Shown piece after piece: positions 7,902 to 14,471 of a stretch of 43,481 bases of DNA. Position 1 is the stretch's first letter. Each line of letters opens with the position of its first letter. Below the pieces are notes generated by a model that was not told the DNA's origin, searched no databases, and was given only the letters and a program-made list of their open reading frames with translations. The stretch comes from Thiotrichaceae bacterium (GTDB lineage Bacteria > Pseudomonadota > Gammaproteobacteria > Thiotrichales > Thiotrichaceae). The position numbers and the translations under genes are program-made. The DNA lies in NCBI GenBank assembly GCA_026988295.1, contig JALSLM010000165.1:1-43481 (forward strand), in the 5' to 3' direction.

Positions 7902-8696
7902 CTAAGAATCTTGTTCATTTGGCAGAAGTCTTTTCTCAGATTTTAATCTTTCACTTATTTTCAGCAAATCACGTTTCTTTTTATTTCTGGCATAAACCTT
8001 TTTCTCTCGCTTAATCGTGTCAGCTCTACGTGATTTCAAATTTACTAACTTTTGGCGATGGCGTTGCTTCTTAAGCATCGCTAGTGAAGTAGCTTTACGC
8101 TTAGAACGACCTTTATGATGCTTATTAACTTTTGCTATTTTTTTCCGTGTTTTTTGTCGTGCTAAATTTTTATCTAAGTGATTAACTAATGCAATTGTTC
8201 TACTCATCACTGAAGAATGAGGAGTTCTTTTTCTATGTTTATATGTTGATTTTAAAGAATTTTTAGCTACAGCATTCAAAGGTTGAACTTTTTGCTTTTT
8301 TGCATGAAGAAGCATTTGTCGTCTTTGCTTAAGATGAGTAAGAGCATATACTTTTCTCGTTCTATTTAATGCATGTGCTCTGTGTTCATTTAAAACTGAA
8401 ATTCTATTTTTTCTAAGCTGATAACGCCTTTCTACAGCATAGCGTTTTCTTGATTTATTCAAAGCATGTGCTCTACGAACATTAACTAAAGCAATTTGTT
8501 GGCGTTTATAGTTAGCACTATATTCAGCTTTTTCCCTTTTAGAAACTGCAGCTTGATGTATAGAATGATTAATAGTTTTATGTGTTGATACTAAGTAATT
8601 ATTCTCACATGACTTGTCATCACACGCTAAAGCATTAGATGTAAATAGAAGTAATAAGAATAGTTTTATGCCCGTACTGAATATTTGTTGTTTCAT
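7902..8696 (-). CDS. Exported, extremely Lys/Arg-rich protein with internal repeats; no family recognised
   Basis: About 264 residues. I take the start as the second of two adjacent ATGs at 8696, with GGGAAG four bases upstream; an in-frame TTG at 8708 and the ATG at 8699 are alternatives. A signal peptide (LFLLLLFTSNALA) precedes a mature protein beginning CDDKSCEN. The rest is strongly basic and built from divergent ~40-residue units with the pattern L-(V/N)-x3-R-A-H-A-L-N-x2-R-K-x-Y-A, for example RRAHALNKSRKRYA, HRAHALNRTRKVYA and RRADTIKREKKVYA. No enzyme motif is visible. A basic secreted repeat protein could bind nucleic acid, polyphosphate or acidic polysaccharide, but this is speculation. 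A strong minus-strand promoter lies about 420 bases upstream. Confidence 0.7.
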   Translation of the reverse strand: MKQQIFSTGIKLFLLLLFTSNALACDDKSCENNYLVSTHKTINHSIHQAAVSKREKAEYSANYKRQQIALVNVRRAHALNKSRKRYAVERRYQLRKNRISVLNEHRAHALNRTRKVYALTHLKQRRQMLLHAKKQKVQPLNAVAKNSLKSTYKHRKRTPHSSVMSRTIALVNHLDKNLARQKTRKKIAKVNKHHKGRSKRKATSLAMLKKQRHRQKLVNLKSRRADTIKREKKVYARNKKKRDLLKISERLKSEKRLLPNEQDS

Positions 8697-8750
8697 CATT
8701 CTTCCCAAATTATTTGAATTTATATAATGTTGAAGGATAATTCACGTCAT

Positions 8751-8911
8751 TAAGGAAAACCTAGTTAAGTCAATTAGAGTTTAGCGCAAAAAATTTGTCA
8801 CTATTTTTCATGAGGTGAGTCGTAATAGTTATTCTATTGCGTCGATCTTCGTGGAAAATATCGGCAGATTTAGTAAGCTAAAAATAATTAAGCTTGATCA
8901 GGGCTTCCTTA
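8751..8911. repeat. TAAGGAAA-type palindromic element, copy 3 (long form, ~160 bp)
   Basis: Starts TAAGGAAAACCTAGTTAAGT and ends ACTTGATC-type arm AGCTTGATCAGGGCTTCCTTA. This copy carries an extra ~90-base centre, shared with copy 4 (GTGAGTCGTAATAGTTATTC), that is absent from the short copies. Confidence 0.8.
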
Positions 8912-8921
8912 AGGGTTATTG

Positions 8922-9047
8922 ATCACACAGATTCGAAAAGTACCCGCTTAATTTATAGGTAAACTCAATTATGCTTAGCTTTTCAATTCTGCTCTGAAAC
9001 TAATACCTTATCCTTACGTGTTCGTATTAGCCTCACGGGTTCAGATT
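8922..9047. repeat. ACCTGAATCCGTGAG-type element, copy C (degenerate)
   Basis: A worn copy. The right end CCTCACGGGTTCAGATT and the internal ACCCGCTTAATTTATAGG and ACTCAATTATGC blocks are recognisable; the left end is reduced to CACAGATTC. It lies directly after copy 3 of the TAAGGAAA family. Confidence 0.6.
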
Positions 9048-9114
9048 AAACTAATAAAATATTTTCAATTAGTAGCATTATTATTATCTCTATCATAGAC
9101 GTGAAACGCGGCGC

Positions 9115-9170
9115 ATTATAGTGAACACTTGTTAAGCACGCAAGATACTTTTATTATTTTTTTCTTATAT
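9115..9170 (-). promoter_or_regulatory. Strong sigma-70 promoter with UP element and GC-rich discriminator, pointing left
   Basis: On the minus strand: an A/T tract (9144-9170, AAAAAAATAATAAAAG-like UP element), -35 TTGCGT (9143-9138), 17-base spacer, -10 TATAAT (9120-9115), then GCGCCGCG. A GC-rich discriminator is typical of growth-rate and ppGpp-regulated promoters of ribosomal, tRNA and rRNA genes. The first gene downstream is the basic exported protein (start 8696), reached across two palindromic repeats. Whether it drives that gene, an RNA, or a gene since lost is unknown. In 9171-9306 nothing else is seen. Confidence 0.65.
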
Positions 9171-9306
9171 TCTAATATGCTAATGGTAATTACAAGAAAG
9201 ACCTGCAGGGTATTAATAAATAAGAAATATTTGTTCTAGTTTGATACTTTTATTGGAGAAGAATTCTAATTGACTTATAAATTGAGGTAAATTATTACGT
9301 CACTGT

Positions 9307-9437
9307 TAAGGAAAACCTGATTAAGTCGATTAGAATTTAGCGCAGAAAAATCTGTCACAATTTTTTACGAAGTGAGTCGTAATAGTTATTCTATTGCACC
9401 GATCTTAGTGAAAAATAACGGCAGTTTTGGCAAGTGT
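9307..9437. repeat. TAAGGAAA-type palindromic element, copy 4 (right end missing)
   Basis: Matches the long copy 3 from TAAGGAAAACCTGATTAAGT through the GTGAGTCGTAATAG centre, but breaks off near 9437 before the closing arm. A G-tract repeat follows at 9445. Confidence 0.75.
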
Positions 9438-9444
9438 GAATTTG

Positions 9445-9477
9445 TATAAAAAATCCAAAAAAGAGGGGGATGGGTAT
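9445..9477 (+). repeat. G-tract repeat, copy 4 (G5)
   Basis: TATAAAAAATCCAAAAAAGA, G5, ATGGGTA. It lies in a long gene-free stretch. Confidence 0.75.
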
Positions 9478-9554
9478 CTAAAACTAATTCTTTACCCAAT
9501 CATAACACTATTAGCTTGATGGGTTCAGCAAGCCAGAAAGCAGTTTAGCCATTG

Positions 9555-9689
9555 GGAGGCTGTCCGAAAACTAAGAATTGACTGCAAATTCAATAAATAT
9601 CATATATCTGAGGCTTATCAAATTCGTTAAATAGAACAACTATTTGCCTCTTTTGACAAGCCCACCTTATAATATTTCTGAAATTTTAG
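9555..9689 (+). repeat. GAGGCTGTC-type element, copy 1 (right end truncated)
   Basis: The left end GGAGGCTGTCCGAAAACTAAG and body (TTCGTTAAATAGAACAACTATT...CCACCTTATAATATTTCTG) match the intact copy at 14144-14309. The closing inverted arm is missing; homology stops right at the 3' end of the DUF4124 gene (stop at 9691-9693). Confidence 0.85.
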
Positions 9690-9690
9690 A

Positions 9691-10176
9691 TCATTCATTA
9701 CTCATTTGATCAGTCTTTACTTCAGCACAGTCTTGTTTTATGCGATTTGCTAGATAATCCACTTTTTCTTGACGTTGCTTCTGATTTAACTTAGTTCTTT
9801 TTCCTGTTTTATCAACCCATACATTTCTGAAATTATTTTTCAAACTTTTCAAATTTGTTCGTTGACTCTTGCAGTAATCAAAAAGTCTTTTATCGGGCGG
9901 AGACAATTTAGTCTCATCTTTTTCCTGATTTTGATTATTTTCAGTACTTTTTTCTTTTTTAGCTACTTTAGAAGACCTATGCTTACCCGCTGCGAAACGG
10001 ATTTTACTTTCAATATTTTTAACTTCTGCTTTAGCTTTTTTCTTGGTTGCTGGAGGAGTTGCTGAATAATGAACAACACCTTTTGCATCAGTCCATTTAT
10101 ATATTTTAGCGTAAGTATTTATGCTAAAAGTCAATGTTAATGCAGAAATACAAGTCATTAAGATTATTTTTTTCAT
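9691..10176 (-). CDS. DUF4124 domain exported protein
   Basis: 161 residues: a signal peptide (1-23, ending NTYA) followed immediately by the DUF4124 core KIYKWTDAKGVVHYSATPP. A Lys-rich linker and a C-terminal helical region with two Cys (FDYCKSQR, KQDCAEV) follow. DUF4124 proteins are common periplasmic proteins of proteobacteria with no established biochemical role. The protein stands alone between repeats. Its 3' end abuts the truncated end of a GAGGCTGTC element, so the C-terminus may have been reshaped by that insertion. Confidence 0.85.
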   Translation of the reverse strand: MKKIILMTCISALTLTFSINTYAKIYKWTDAKGVVHYSATPPATKKKAKAEVKNIESKIRFAAGKHRSSKVAKKEKSTENNQNQEKDETKLSPPDKRLFDYCKSQRTNLKSLKNNFRNVWVDKTGKRTKLNQKQRQEKVDYLANRIKQDCAEVKTDQMSNE

Positions 10177-10407
10177 GTGATTGCCTTAAATATCTATCGT
10201 TGGTTTATTTTTATATTTTAAATCCATCTACATATTCATAATATACACTGAAGAATGCAAAAATTAACATTCTGAAATATTGGCATATTACAGTAAATAC
10301 TCAGTCATTTTACCATAAGAGAGTCAATTAAACATTCGTCATAGCCTGATTTCGTCATATCAGTACCGCCTTTAGTCGTAAAAATTGAGCTTAGGTACGA
10401 TTAAAAA

Positions 10408-10446
10408 CTCTGTGGCTCTCTGTGATTTCTCTGTGATGTCTCTGTG
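10408..10446 (+). repeat. Four CTCTGTG direct repeats at 10-11 base spacing
   Basis: CTCTGTG occurs at 10408, 10418, 10429 and 10440, close to one helical turn apart. It leads directly into G-tract repeat copy 5. No function can be assigned; the remainder of 10177-10407 holds no gene that I can support. Confidence 0.6.
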
Positions 10447-10447
10447 T

Positions 10448-10480
10448 TATAAAAAATGCAAAAACAGGGGGAGATGGATA
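10448..10480 (+). repeat. G-tract repeat, copy 5 (G5, degenerate)
   Basis: TATAAAAAATGCAAAAACA, G5, then AGATGGATA. The left arm is exact but the right end has substitutions relative to ATGGGTA. Confidence 0.75.
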
Positions 10481-10511
10481 CCGGCAAACTTGATCTGTAT
10501 CCATCAACTAG

Positions 10512-10672
10512 TAGGGTATCCGAGAACTAGGATTGAAATGAAAATTTTAGAAATATTATAAGGTGAGTTTATCAAAAGAAGCGGATAGTCGTTCTATTTA
10601 ACGAACTTGACAAGATAAGATTATGATATTTATGTGATTTGTAGTCAATTCTTAGTTCTTGGAAAGCCTCTA
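10512..10672 (-). repeat. GAGGCTGTC-type element, copy 2 (inverted orientation)
   Basis: Reads as the reverse of the copy at 14144-14309. The right end TTCTTAGTTCTTGGAAAGCCTC and left end GGGTATCCGAGAACTAGG pair with each other, and the internal GTTCTATTTAACGAACTTG block is conserved. Confidence 0.85.
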
Positions 10673-10681
10673 GCTTTACAA

Positions 10682-10822
10682 CTACAGTGTTATATCAATT
10701 GATGTTAAAGCCCAGTCTTCATTATTACCATCGGTAATACTATACCGAACAGAAACAGTAGATGTTGTATTTCTACTAGCTACACTACATATTTGATTTT
10801 GCCAGTGACTATTGAAATTGAA
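10682..10822 (-). pseudogene. Short remnant of a coding sequence (about 46 codons, C-terminal end)
   Basis: On the minus strand an open stretch from 10822 ends at TAG (10682-10684) and reads ...HWQNQICSVASRNTT... then STVSVRYSITDGNEDWALTSI... It has a protein-like residue pattern but no start codon and an in-frame stop just upstream (10823-10825). It is wedged between a GAGGCTGTC element and a G-tract repeat. It looks like the tail of a gene cut away by repeat insertion or deletion. No family was recognised; it could be chance. Confidence 0.3.
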
Positions 10823-10870
10823 CTACTCCAAACTGTTTTGTACAGATAAAAGTACTTCTGTTAAAGTATC

Positions 10871-10901
10871 AACCCATCCCCCCACTTTTTGAGATATTTT
10901 G
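10871..10901 (-). repeat. G-tract repeat, copy 6 (G6)
   Basis: On the minus strand CAAAATATCTCAAAAAGT, G6, ATGGGTT. It lies 11 bases beyond the 3' end of the TauE/SafE-like gene. Confidence 0.75.
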
Positions 10902-10911
10902 AGTGAATCAA

Positions 10912-11613
10912 CTAAAAAATATGAAACTGCAACATGCGATGTGCATCGGGGTAGCTTGCGAGTAATAAGCTAATAAGCCCCATGATGATTAAGACAATAC
11001 CTGCGATATGACGTATTTTTTGTGATTGTCGAATTGGGGCTAAACGCCCAGTGAGAAAACCTGCTGCCATCATTGGGGTTAACGTCCCTAAACCAAAAAA
11101 TAACATAAAAAAAGCCGAGTTTAATGCCCCATCACTAGCGGGTGATATCAGCAGAATATAATAGACCAAGCCACAGGGTAACCAGCCCCAAACAGCACCA
11201 AAGAGAAAGGCTTGCCAAATATTTTTGACAGGAAGCAAACGCTGACCAATCGGTTGTAAGATTTTCCATAAAGGTCTCCCCAGCTTTTCAATTCGTGAAA
11301 AATGGGGAAACCATCCTGCAATATAAAAACCCATTGCAATAATTAGCACAGAGGCAATTAGACGCAAAAAATCAATGCCATTTTCAGGCATCAGATAATC
11401 CTTGAGAGTTTGCCCAAATAAGCCAACAAGAAAGCCAGCAACGGCATAACTCATGATTCTGCCACCATTATAAGCAAGCGTATAAAGCCCAAGTTGTGAT
11501 GCATTCTTTCTGATATTAGGCTCAAGGCTCATGGTCATAGCACCAACAAGACCGCCACACATACCAAAACAATGTAAGGTACTTAATAAGCCAATAAGAA
11601 AAGCAACAAGCAT
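10912..11613 (-). CDS. Sulfite exporter TauE/SafE-type (DsbD_2 family) membrane protein, probable copper/cytochrome oxidase assembly
   Basis: 233 residues with about six membrane segments. The first helix ends in STLHCFGMCGGLVGA; HCxGMCGG is the hallmark of the DsbD_2/COG2836 family. A second motif WGWLPCGLVYYIL follows near residue 145. Members sit next to cbb3 oxidase maturation or SCO genes and probably move copper or reducing equivalents across the inner membrane. Here it follows a SCO1/SenC gene with a 9-base gap and a FixH-like gene, forming a three-gene minus-strand operon. No oxidase subunit gene is in the window. Confidence 0.8.
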   Translation of the reverse strand: MLVAFLIGLLSTLHCFGMCGGLVGAMTMSLEPNIRKNASQLGLYTLAYNGGRIMSYAVAGFLVGLFGQTLKDYLMPENGIDFLRLIASVLIIAMGFYIAGWFPHFSRIEKLGRPLWKILQPIGQRLLPVKNIWQAFLFGAVWGWLPCGLVYYILLISPASDGALNSAFFMLFFGLGTLTPMMAAGFLTGRLAPIRQSQKIRHIAGIVLIIMGLISLLLASYPDAHRMLQFHIF

Positions 11614-11622
11614 TTATTTGAA

Positions 11623-12237
11623 TTATTCAGCCAGCAAACGACGGATTTCTTTTAAAACAATCTCGGGTGATGTGCCATGCGCCAAGGTTTTTCTCAGTTT
11701 GCCTTTTTTATCAATCAGATAAGTATAGGAGGAATGATCAACCAGATACCCCACAGCAGAATTACTTTTCACCATGCGATAGGCAGCCCCATAGCGTTTT
11801 ACAATATCATCAATTACAGGTTTTTCGGCAGTTGCGCCAATAATATTGGGGTGAAAATAAGCAGCATATTCTTTAAGTCGGGTGACATTATCCCGATCAG
11901 GGTCAACACTCACAAACAGTGATTGCACCCCCGCAAGCTCTTCTTGGCTCATTTGGCTTAACGCCTGCGTTAATAAAGCGAGTGATGTGGGGCAAATATC
12001 AGGGCATTGCGTATAACCAAAATAAAGAACCACAACTTTACCGCGCAAGTCTTTAAGAGATAGGTCTTTATCTTGAATTTCTACGGTAAAATCACCACCA
12101 ACAGGTTTACCGCTTAATGCTAGATTTGTATGTTTTAAAGCTTTATCTGTTGCGGGCTGCCAAAGGAATATAACCCAGACTAGAGCCAAGCCAAGTACAG
12201 CGATTAGAAATAATGCCAATGAATTTTTTTTGTTCAT
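11623..12237 (-). CDS. SCO1/SenC family copper chaperone / thiol-disulfide protein
   Basis: 204 residues: a membrane anchor (about 8-27) and a periplasmic thioredoxin-like domain. It has the SCO copper-site CPDIC (Cys78 and Cys82) after LYFGYTQ, SVDPDRD, and the conserved distal His in VDHSS (H168). SCO proteins deliver copper to the CuA site of cytochrome c oxidase or maintain its thiols. Middle gene of the three-gene operon: 12 bases after the FixH-like gene and 9 before the TauE/SafE-like gene. Confidence 0.9.
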   Translation of the reverse strand: MNKKNSLALFLIAVLGLALVWVIFLWQPATDKALKHTNLALSGKPVGGDFTVEIQDKDLSLKDLRGKVVVLYFGYTQCPDICPTSLALLTQALSQMSQEELAGVQSLFVSVDPDRDNVTRLKEYAAYFHPNIIGATAEKPVIDDIVKRYGAAYRMVKSNSAVGYLVDHSSYTYLIDKKGKLRKTLAHGTSPEIVLKEIRRLLAE

Positions 12238-12249
12238 GCTAAAAACCTA

Positions 12250-12753
12250 TTATTTGAGCGTAAAAAAACGAAAAGGAGCCATTAATAATCCACGATCTGT
12301 TTGCAATAAAACACGCGCTTCCCAATCCATTTTAGTACGCACACATACAGGCAATATCGCTTTACCTTTAAACTGTGTTTTTGTGATGGGTTCTAATTGT
12401 GGACGGTTATATCCCATATCCATCCCTATTCCTGTGAAATCAACTTCAGCTTTTGAAACCTCAACACCTTCATATTTCACGTCAATTTTTAACGGACGTA
12501 AAATCGGTATATCTTTTGGAGAAATAGAAAAAGTGACACTGCCTCCGCCCGGCAATTTTGAAGTGCAAGGTGCTTTGCGTAAATCACAAGACTCATCTAA
12601 TTCAGCCGTAGCAGCAACCGTTGGTTTAAGCATATCTTTGAGCTTGTAACTAACCACTAATAATAATACAAGTGCTAATAACGCAACCGTCGTCCATAAA
12701 TTAGCGGTTTTCTTTGATTTTAGTTGTGATACTGAACTTTCACTATCCGACAT
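12250..12753 (-). CDS. FixH-like / SCO-associated single-pass membrane protein
   Basis: 167 residues with one membrane segment (about 21-40) and a periplasmic beta-rich domain. It contains SGxGMDMGYNRPQL-like (GIGMDMGYNR) and LPVCVRTKMDW segments. Met and Cys pairs in such positions suggest copper handling. The protein resembles small proteins found beside SCO and COG2836 genes; the name FixH-like is an approximate relation. First gene of the operon. A G-tract repeat lies 14-41 bases upstream of its start, where the ribosome binding site or promoter would be expected, and no strong SD is visible. Confidence 0.6.
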   Translation of the reverse strand: MSDSESSVSQLKSKKTANLWTTVALLALVLLLVVSYKLKDMLKPTVAATAELDESCDLRKAPCTSKLPGGGSVTFSISPKDIPILRPLKIDVKYEGVEVSKAEVDFTGIGMDMGYNRPQLEPITKTQFKGKAILPVCVRTKMDWEARVLLQTDRGLLMAPFRFFTLK

Positions 12754-12766
12754 TAGTACGACTCAA

Positions 12767-12794
12767 AATTTGTAAAAAAAGGGGGGGATGGGTA
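12767..12794 (+). repeat. G-tract repeat, copy 7 (G7)
   Basis: TTGTAAAAAAA, G7 (12781-12787), ATGGGTA. It occupies the 5' leader region of the minus-strand FixH-like/SCO operon. Confidence 0.85.
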
Positions 12795-12849
12795 GCTAAA
12801 AACAGAATTTTTATTGTGCTTTCATTGCCCGCATGGATTCTACTATTAA

Positions 12850-12872
12850 TTAAAAGATAAAAGATAAAAGAT
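12850..12872 (+). repeat. Three tandem AAAAGAT units
   Basis: TAAAAGAT is repeated about three times in tandem with a 7-base period. It is short and low complexity, and no role can be seen. Confidence 0.6.
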
Positions 12873-12893
12873 ACACTGACTTATCGATTTCAT

Positions 12894-12945
12894 CCAGCTA
12901 TTCAGCCGCATTGTGTCATTTGACACAGTGCGGCTGAATAGCTGG
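12894..12945. other. 25-bp near-perfect hairpin with a 2-base loop
   Basis: The left arm 12894-12918 (CCAGCTATTCAGCCGCAT...) pairs with the right arm 12921-12945 over 25 positions with a single T/C (G-U compatible) difference. There is no T-tract on either side, so it is not an obvious terminator. It is unlike the other palindromes of the window and appears once. Confidence 0.85.
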
Positions 12946-12996
12946 AGTTCGAGGGATAAATACTTAAATTTAACACCACTACCCTATTCTTTTATA

Positions 12997-13030
12997 TGAT
13001 AAAAAATGCAAAAAAAGGGGGGGATGGGTA
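12997..13030 (+). repeat. G-tract repeat, copy 8 (G7, close to consensus)
   Basis: GATAAAAAATGCAAAAAAA, G7, ATGGGTA. It is intergenic and far from any start codon. Nothing else was recognised in 13031-13133. Confidence 0.85.
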
Positions 13031-13133
13031 AAACACATGATTATTTATAAAATAATAATTTTATTTGTAGGGCTAAGTCAAAGCTAAGTTTCAAGGCATA
13101 TTATTCTTCCAACGCAAACAATTAAGCGTTGTT

Positions 13134-13208
13134 TAAGGAAAACCTGATTAAGTCGATTAGAATTCACGAAGCTAAAAATAATTGGACTTGATCAGGGGTT
13201 TCTTAACT
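13134..13208. repeat. TAAGGAAA-type small palindromic element, copy 5
   Basis: TAAGGAAAACCTGATTAAGT pairs with ACTTGATCAGGGGTTTCTTA. It lies six bases before the long palindromic element D. Confidence 0.85.
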
Positions 13209-13213
13209 TATAC

Positions 13214-13426
13214 CTGAATCCGTGAGTCCAATGCGGATAGCAGGGGATAAGATATTGGTTTAGCACGGGATTTAAAAAGCTTTGCATAATTGAGTTCACC
13301 ATCTGCTAGCGCAGATGGGAAGCTCACTAAATCTTAGCTTCACCCTTAGGTTAAGCGGGTATTTTTTGACCCCGTGATGAATCAATAGCTTATGCTCTGT
13401 GCCGTAGTGGGCTCACGGATTCAGGT
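13214..13426. repeat. ACCTGAATCCGTGAG-type palindromic element, copy D (long form, nested palindrome)
   Basis: A 213 bp element with perfect 15-base terminal inverted repeats (ACCTGAATCCGTGAG / CTCACGGATTCAGGT). Its centre contains an additional palindrome CCATCTGC-TAGC-GCAGATGG flanked by GAGTTCA and GAAGCTC arms, which the short copies lack. It lies just upstream of the first small His-containing exported protein gene. Confidence 0.9.
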
Positions 13427-13464
13427 TATACAAAGAAACTTAATAAATAAATCTGGAGAATATT

Positions 13465-13713
13465 ATGAAAAACCTAAATAAACTAATCACATCTGCTTTT
13501 TTAACTGCATTTTTAATGACAAGCCAATCAGCTATGGCAACTGATGAAAAACCAGAAGTTATTCCACCAGCAAGCTCACATACAACAACACCCCATGAGC
13601 ATAAAGTTGGCAACTCTGAAAATGATTCTGACCTTGAGACTGATGACGCTACTGTTGCTAAGAATGAAGACGATCATCATGAGAAAGAATCAATGGATGA
13701 TACTAATCAATAA
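13465..13713 (+). CDS. Small exported acidic, His-containing protein
   Basis: 82 residues: a signal peptide (1-25, ...SQSAMA) and a short, disordered, acidic mature part with HEHK, HH and several Asp/Glu. The start at 13465 follows CTGGAGAATATT, a good ribosome binding site. It shares the signal peptide ending and an HEHK motif with the next gene, so the two are probably paralogues. It is placed upstream of two multicopper oxidases. His and acidic residues could bind copper, which is inference. No database family is recognised. Confidence 0.65.
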   Translation: MKNLNKLITSAFLTAFLMTSQSAMATDEKPEVIPPASSHTTTPHEHKVGNSENDSDLETDDATVAKNEDDHHEKESMDDTNQ

Positions 13714-13733
13714 GCGGTAATTTAGCTAACTAA

Positions 13734-13764
13734 TGCATCAATATCAACAGTTGGTATTGATGCA
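13734..13764 (+). other. 14-bp hairpin between the two small exported genes
   Basis: TGCATCAATATCAA (13734-13747), loop CAG, TTGGTATTGATGCA (13751-13764), one mismatch. There is no T-tract, so it is more likely an mRNA processing or stability structure than a terminator. Confidence 0.6.
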
Positions 13765-13790
13765 CATAAGGGATAACATTCCCCTAAAAA

Positions 13791-14165
13791 ATGAGAAAAT
13801 TGAAAATGAAAATTAAAACAACATTAACAGCAATCACACTAACGACTTTTTTAAGTATTAGCCAAGTGGCAATGGCAGAACATCAGGATGCTTCTGGATA
13901 TAATTTTTTATTAAATAATCCTACGAGTCAAATGGTTACACCACATTCTGAGGATATTACCCTTAATAGTAATCTTGAAAATTCTGCAACTTATGGTGCC
14001 CTCTACAATTCAATAGCAAGCCCAACCATTAATAGTGACAATGGACATGGCATTCATGAACACAAGTTAGTTCAAGTGGGACTAGCCGATATTCAAAACG
14101 CAAGTAGCCACGAGCTTGTGGATGATACTTTTTACTTTGAGACTAGGAGGCTGTCTGAGAACTAA
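13791..14165 (+). CDS. Small exported His-containing protein, paralogue of the preceding gene; 3' end overlaps a repeat element
   Basis: 124 residues, or 119 if translation starts at the in-frame ATG at 13806, which would give the cleaner signal peptide MKIKTTL...ISQVAMA. The mature part contains GIHEHKLVQVGLADIQ and two further His, matching the HEHK motif of the upstream gene. The last residues (R-R-L-S-E-N) and the TAA stop are encoded by the left end of a GAGGCTGTC element at 14144, so the native C-terminus has been replaced. Function unknown. The genomic position suggests a link to the following copper oxidases. Confidence 0.55.
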   Translation: MRKLKMKIKTTLTAITLTTFLSISQVAMAEHQDASGYNFLLNNPTSQMVTPHSEDITLNSNLENSATYGALYNSIASPTINSDNGHGIHEHKLVQVGLADIQNASSHELVDDTFYFETRRLSEN

Positions 14166-14309
14166 GAATTGACTGCAAATCCCATAAACATCATAATCTG
14201 AGCTTATCAAGTTCGTTAAATAGAACAACTATTCGCCTCTCTTGATAAACCCACCTTATAATATTTCTGGCATTTTCGTTTCAATCTTAGTTCTCAGACA
14301 GCCTCCTAG
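14144..14309 (+). repeat. GAGGCTGTC-type element, copy 3 (intact, ~28-bp terminal inverted repeats)
   Basis: The left end TAGGAGGCTGTCTGAGAACT is the inverted copy of the right end AGTTCTCAGACAGCCTCCTA. It encodes no protein. Size and structure fit a non-autonomous mobile element (MITE). It is inserted at the 3' end of the 13791 gene. Confidence 0.9.
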
Positions 14310-14335
14310 CCAATAATTGAATCTTTTTAAGCCCT

Positions 14336-14371
14336 CCCAGCACTAATTTAATTGGTGACTGGGTATTTTTT
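14336..14371 (+). terminator. Candidate rho-independent terminator
   Basis: The stem CCCAG-CACTAAT / ATTGGTG-A-CTGGG (one bulged A, one G-U) is followed by TATTTTTTAT. It would end the transcript of the two small exported proteins; the GAGGCTGTC element now separates it from the stop codon. Confidence 0.6.
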
Positions 14372-14471
14372 ATGCCATTCTTTATATGGTATTTTTTTAC
14401 CATCTCTTATGTCGTTAATTTATAACATTTTTGTATCATAAATATTGTCATAATCAACCAAGGAAAACCTC

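Noticed and set aside
12894-12945. Rho-independent terminator
   Set aside because: The stem is long, but neither side has a T-tract and the loop is only two bases.
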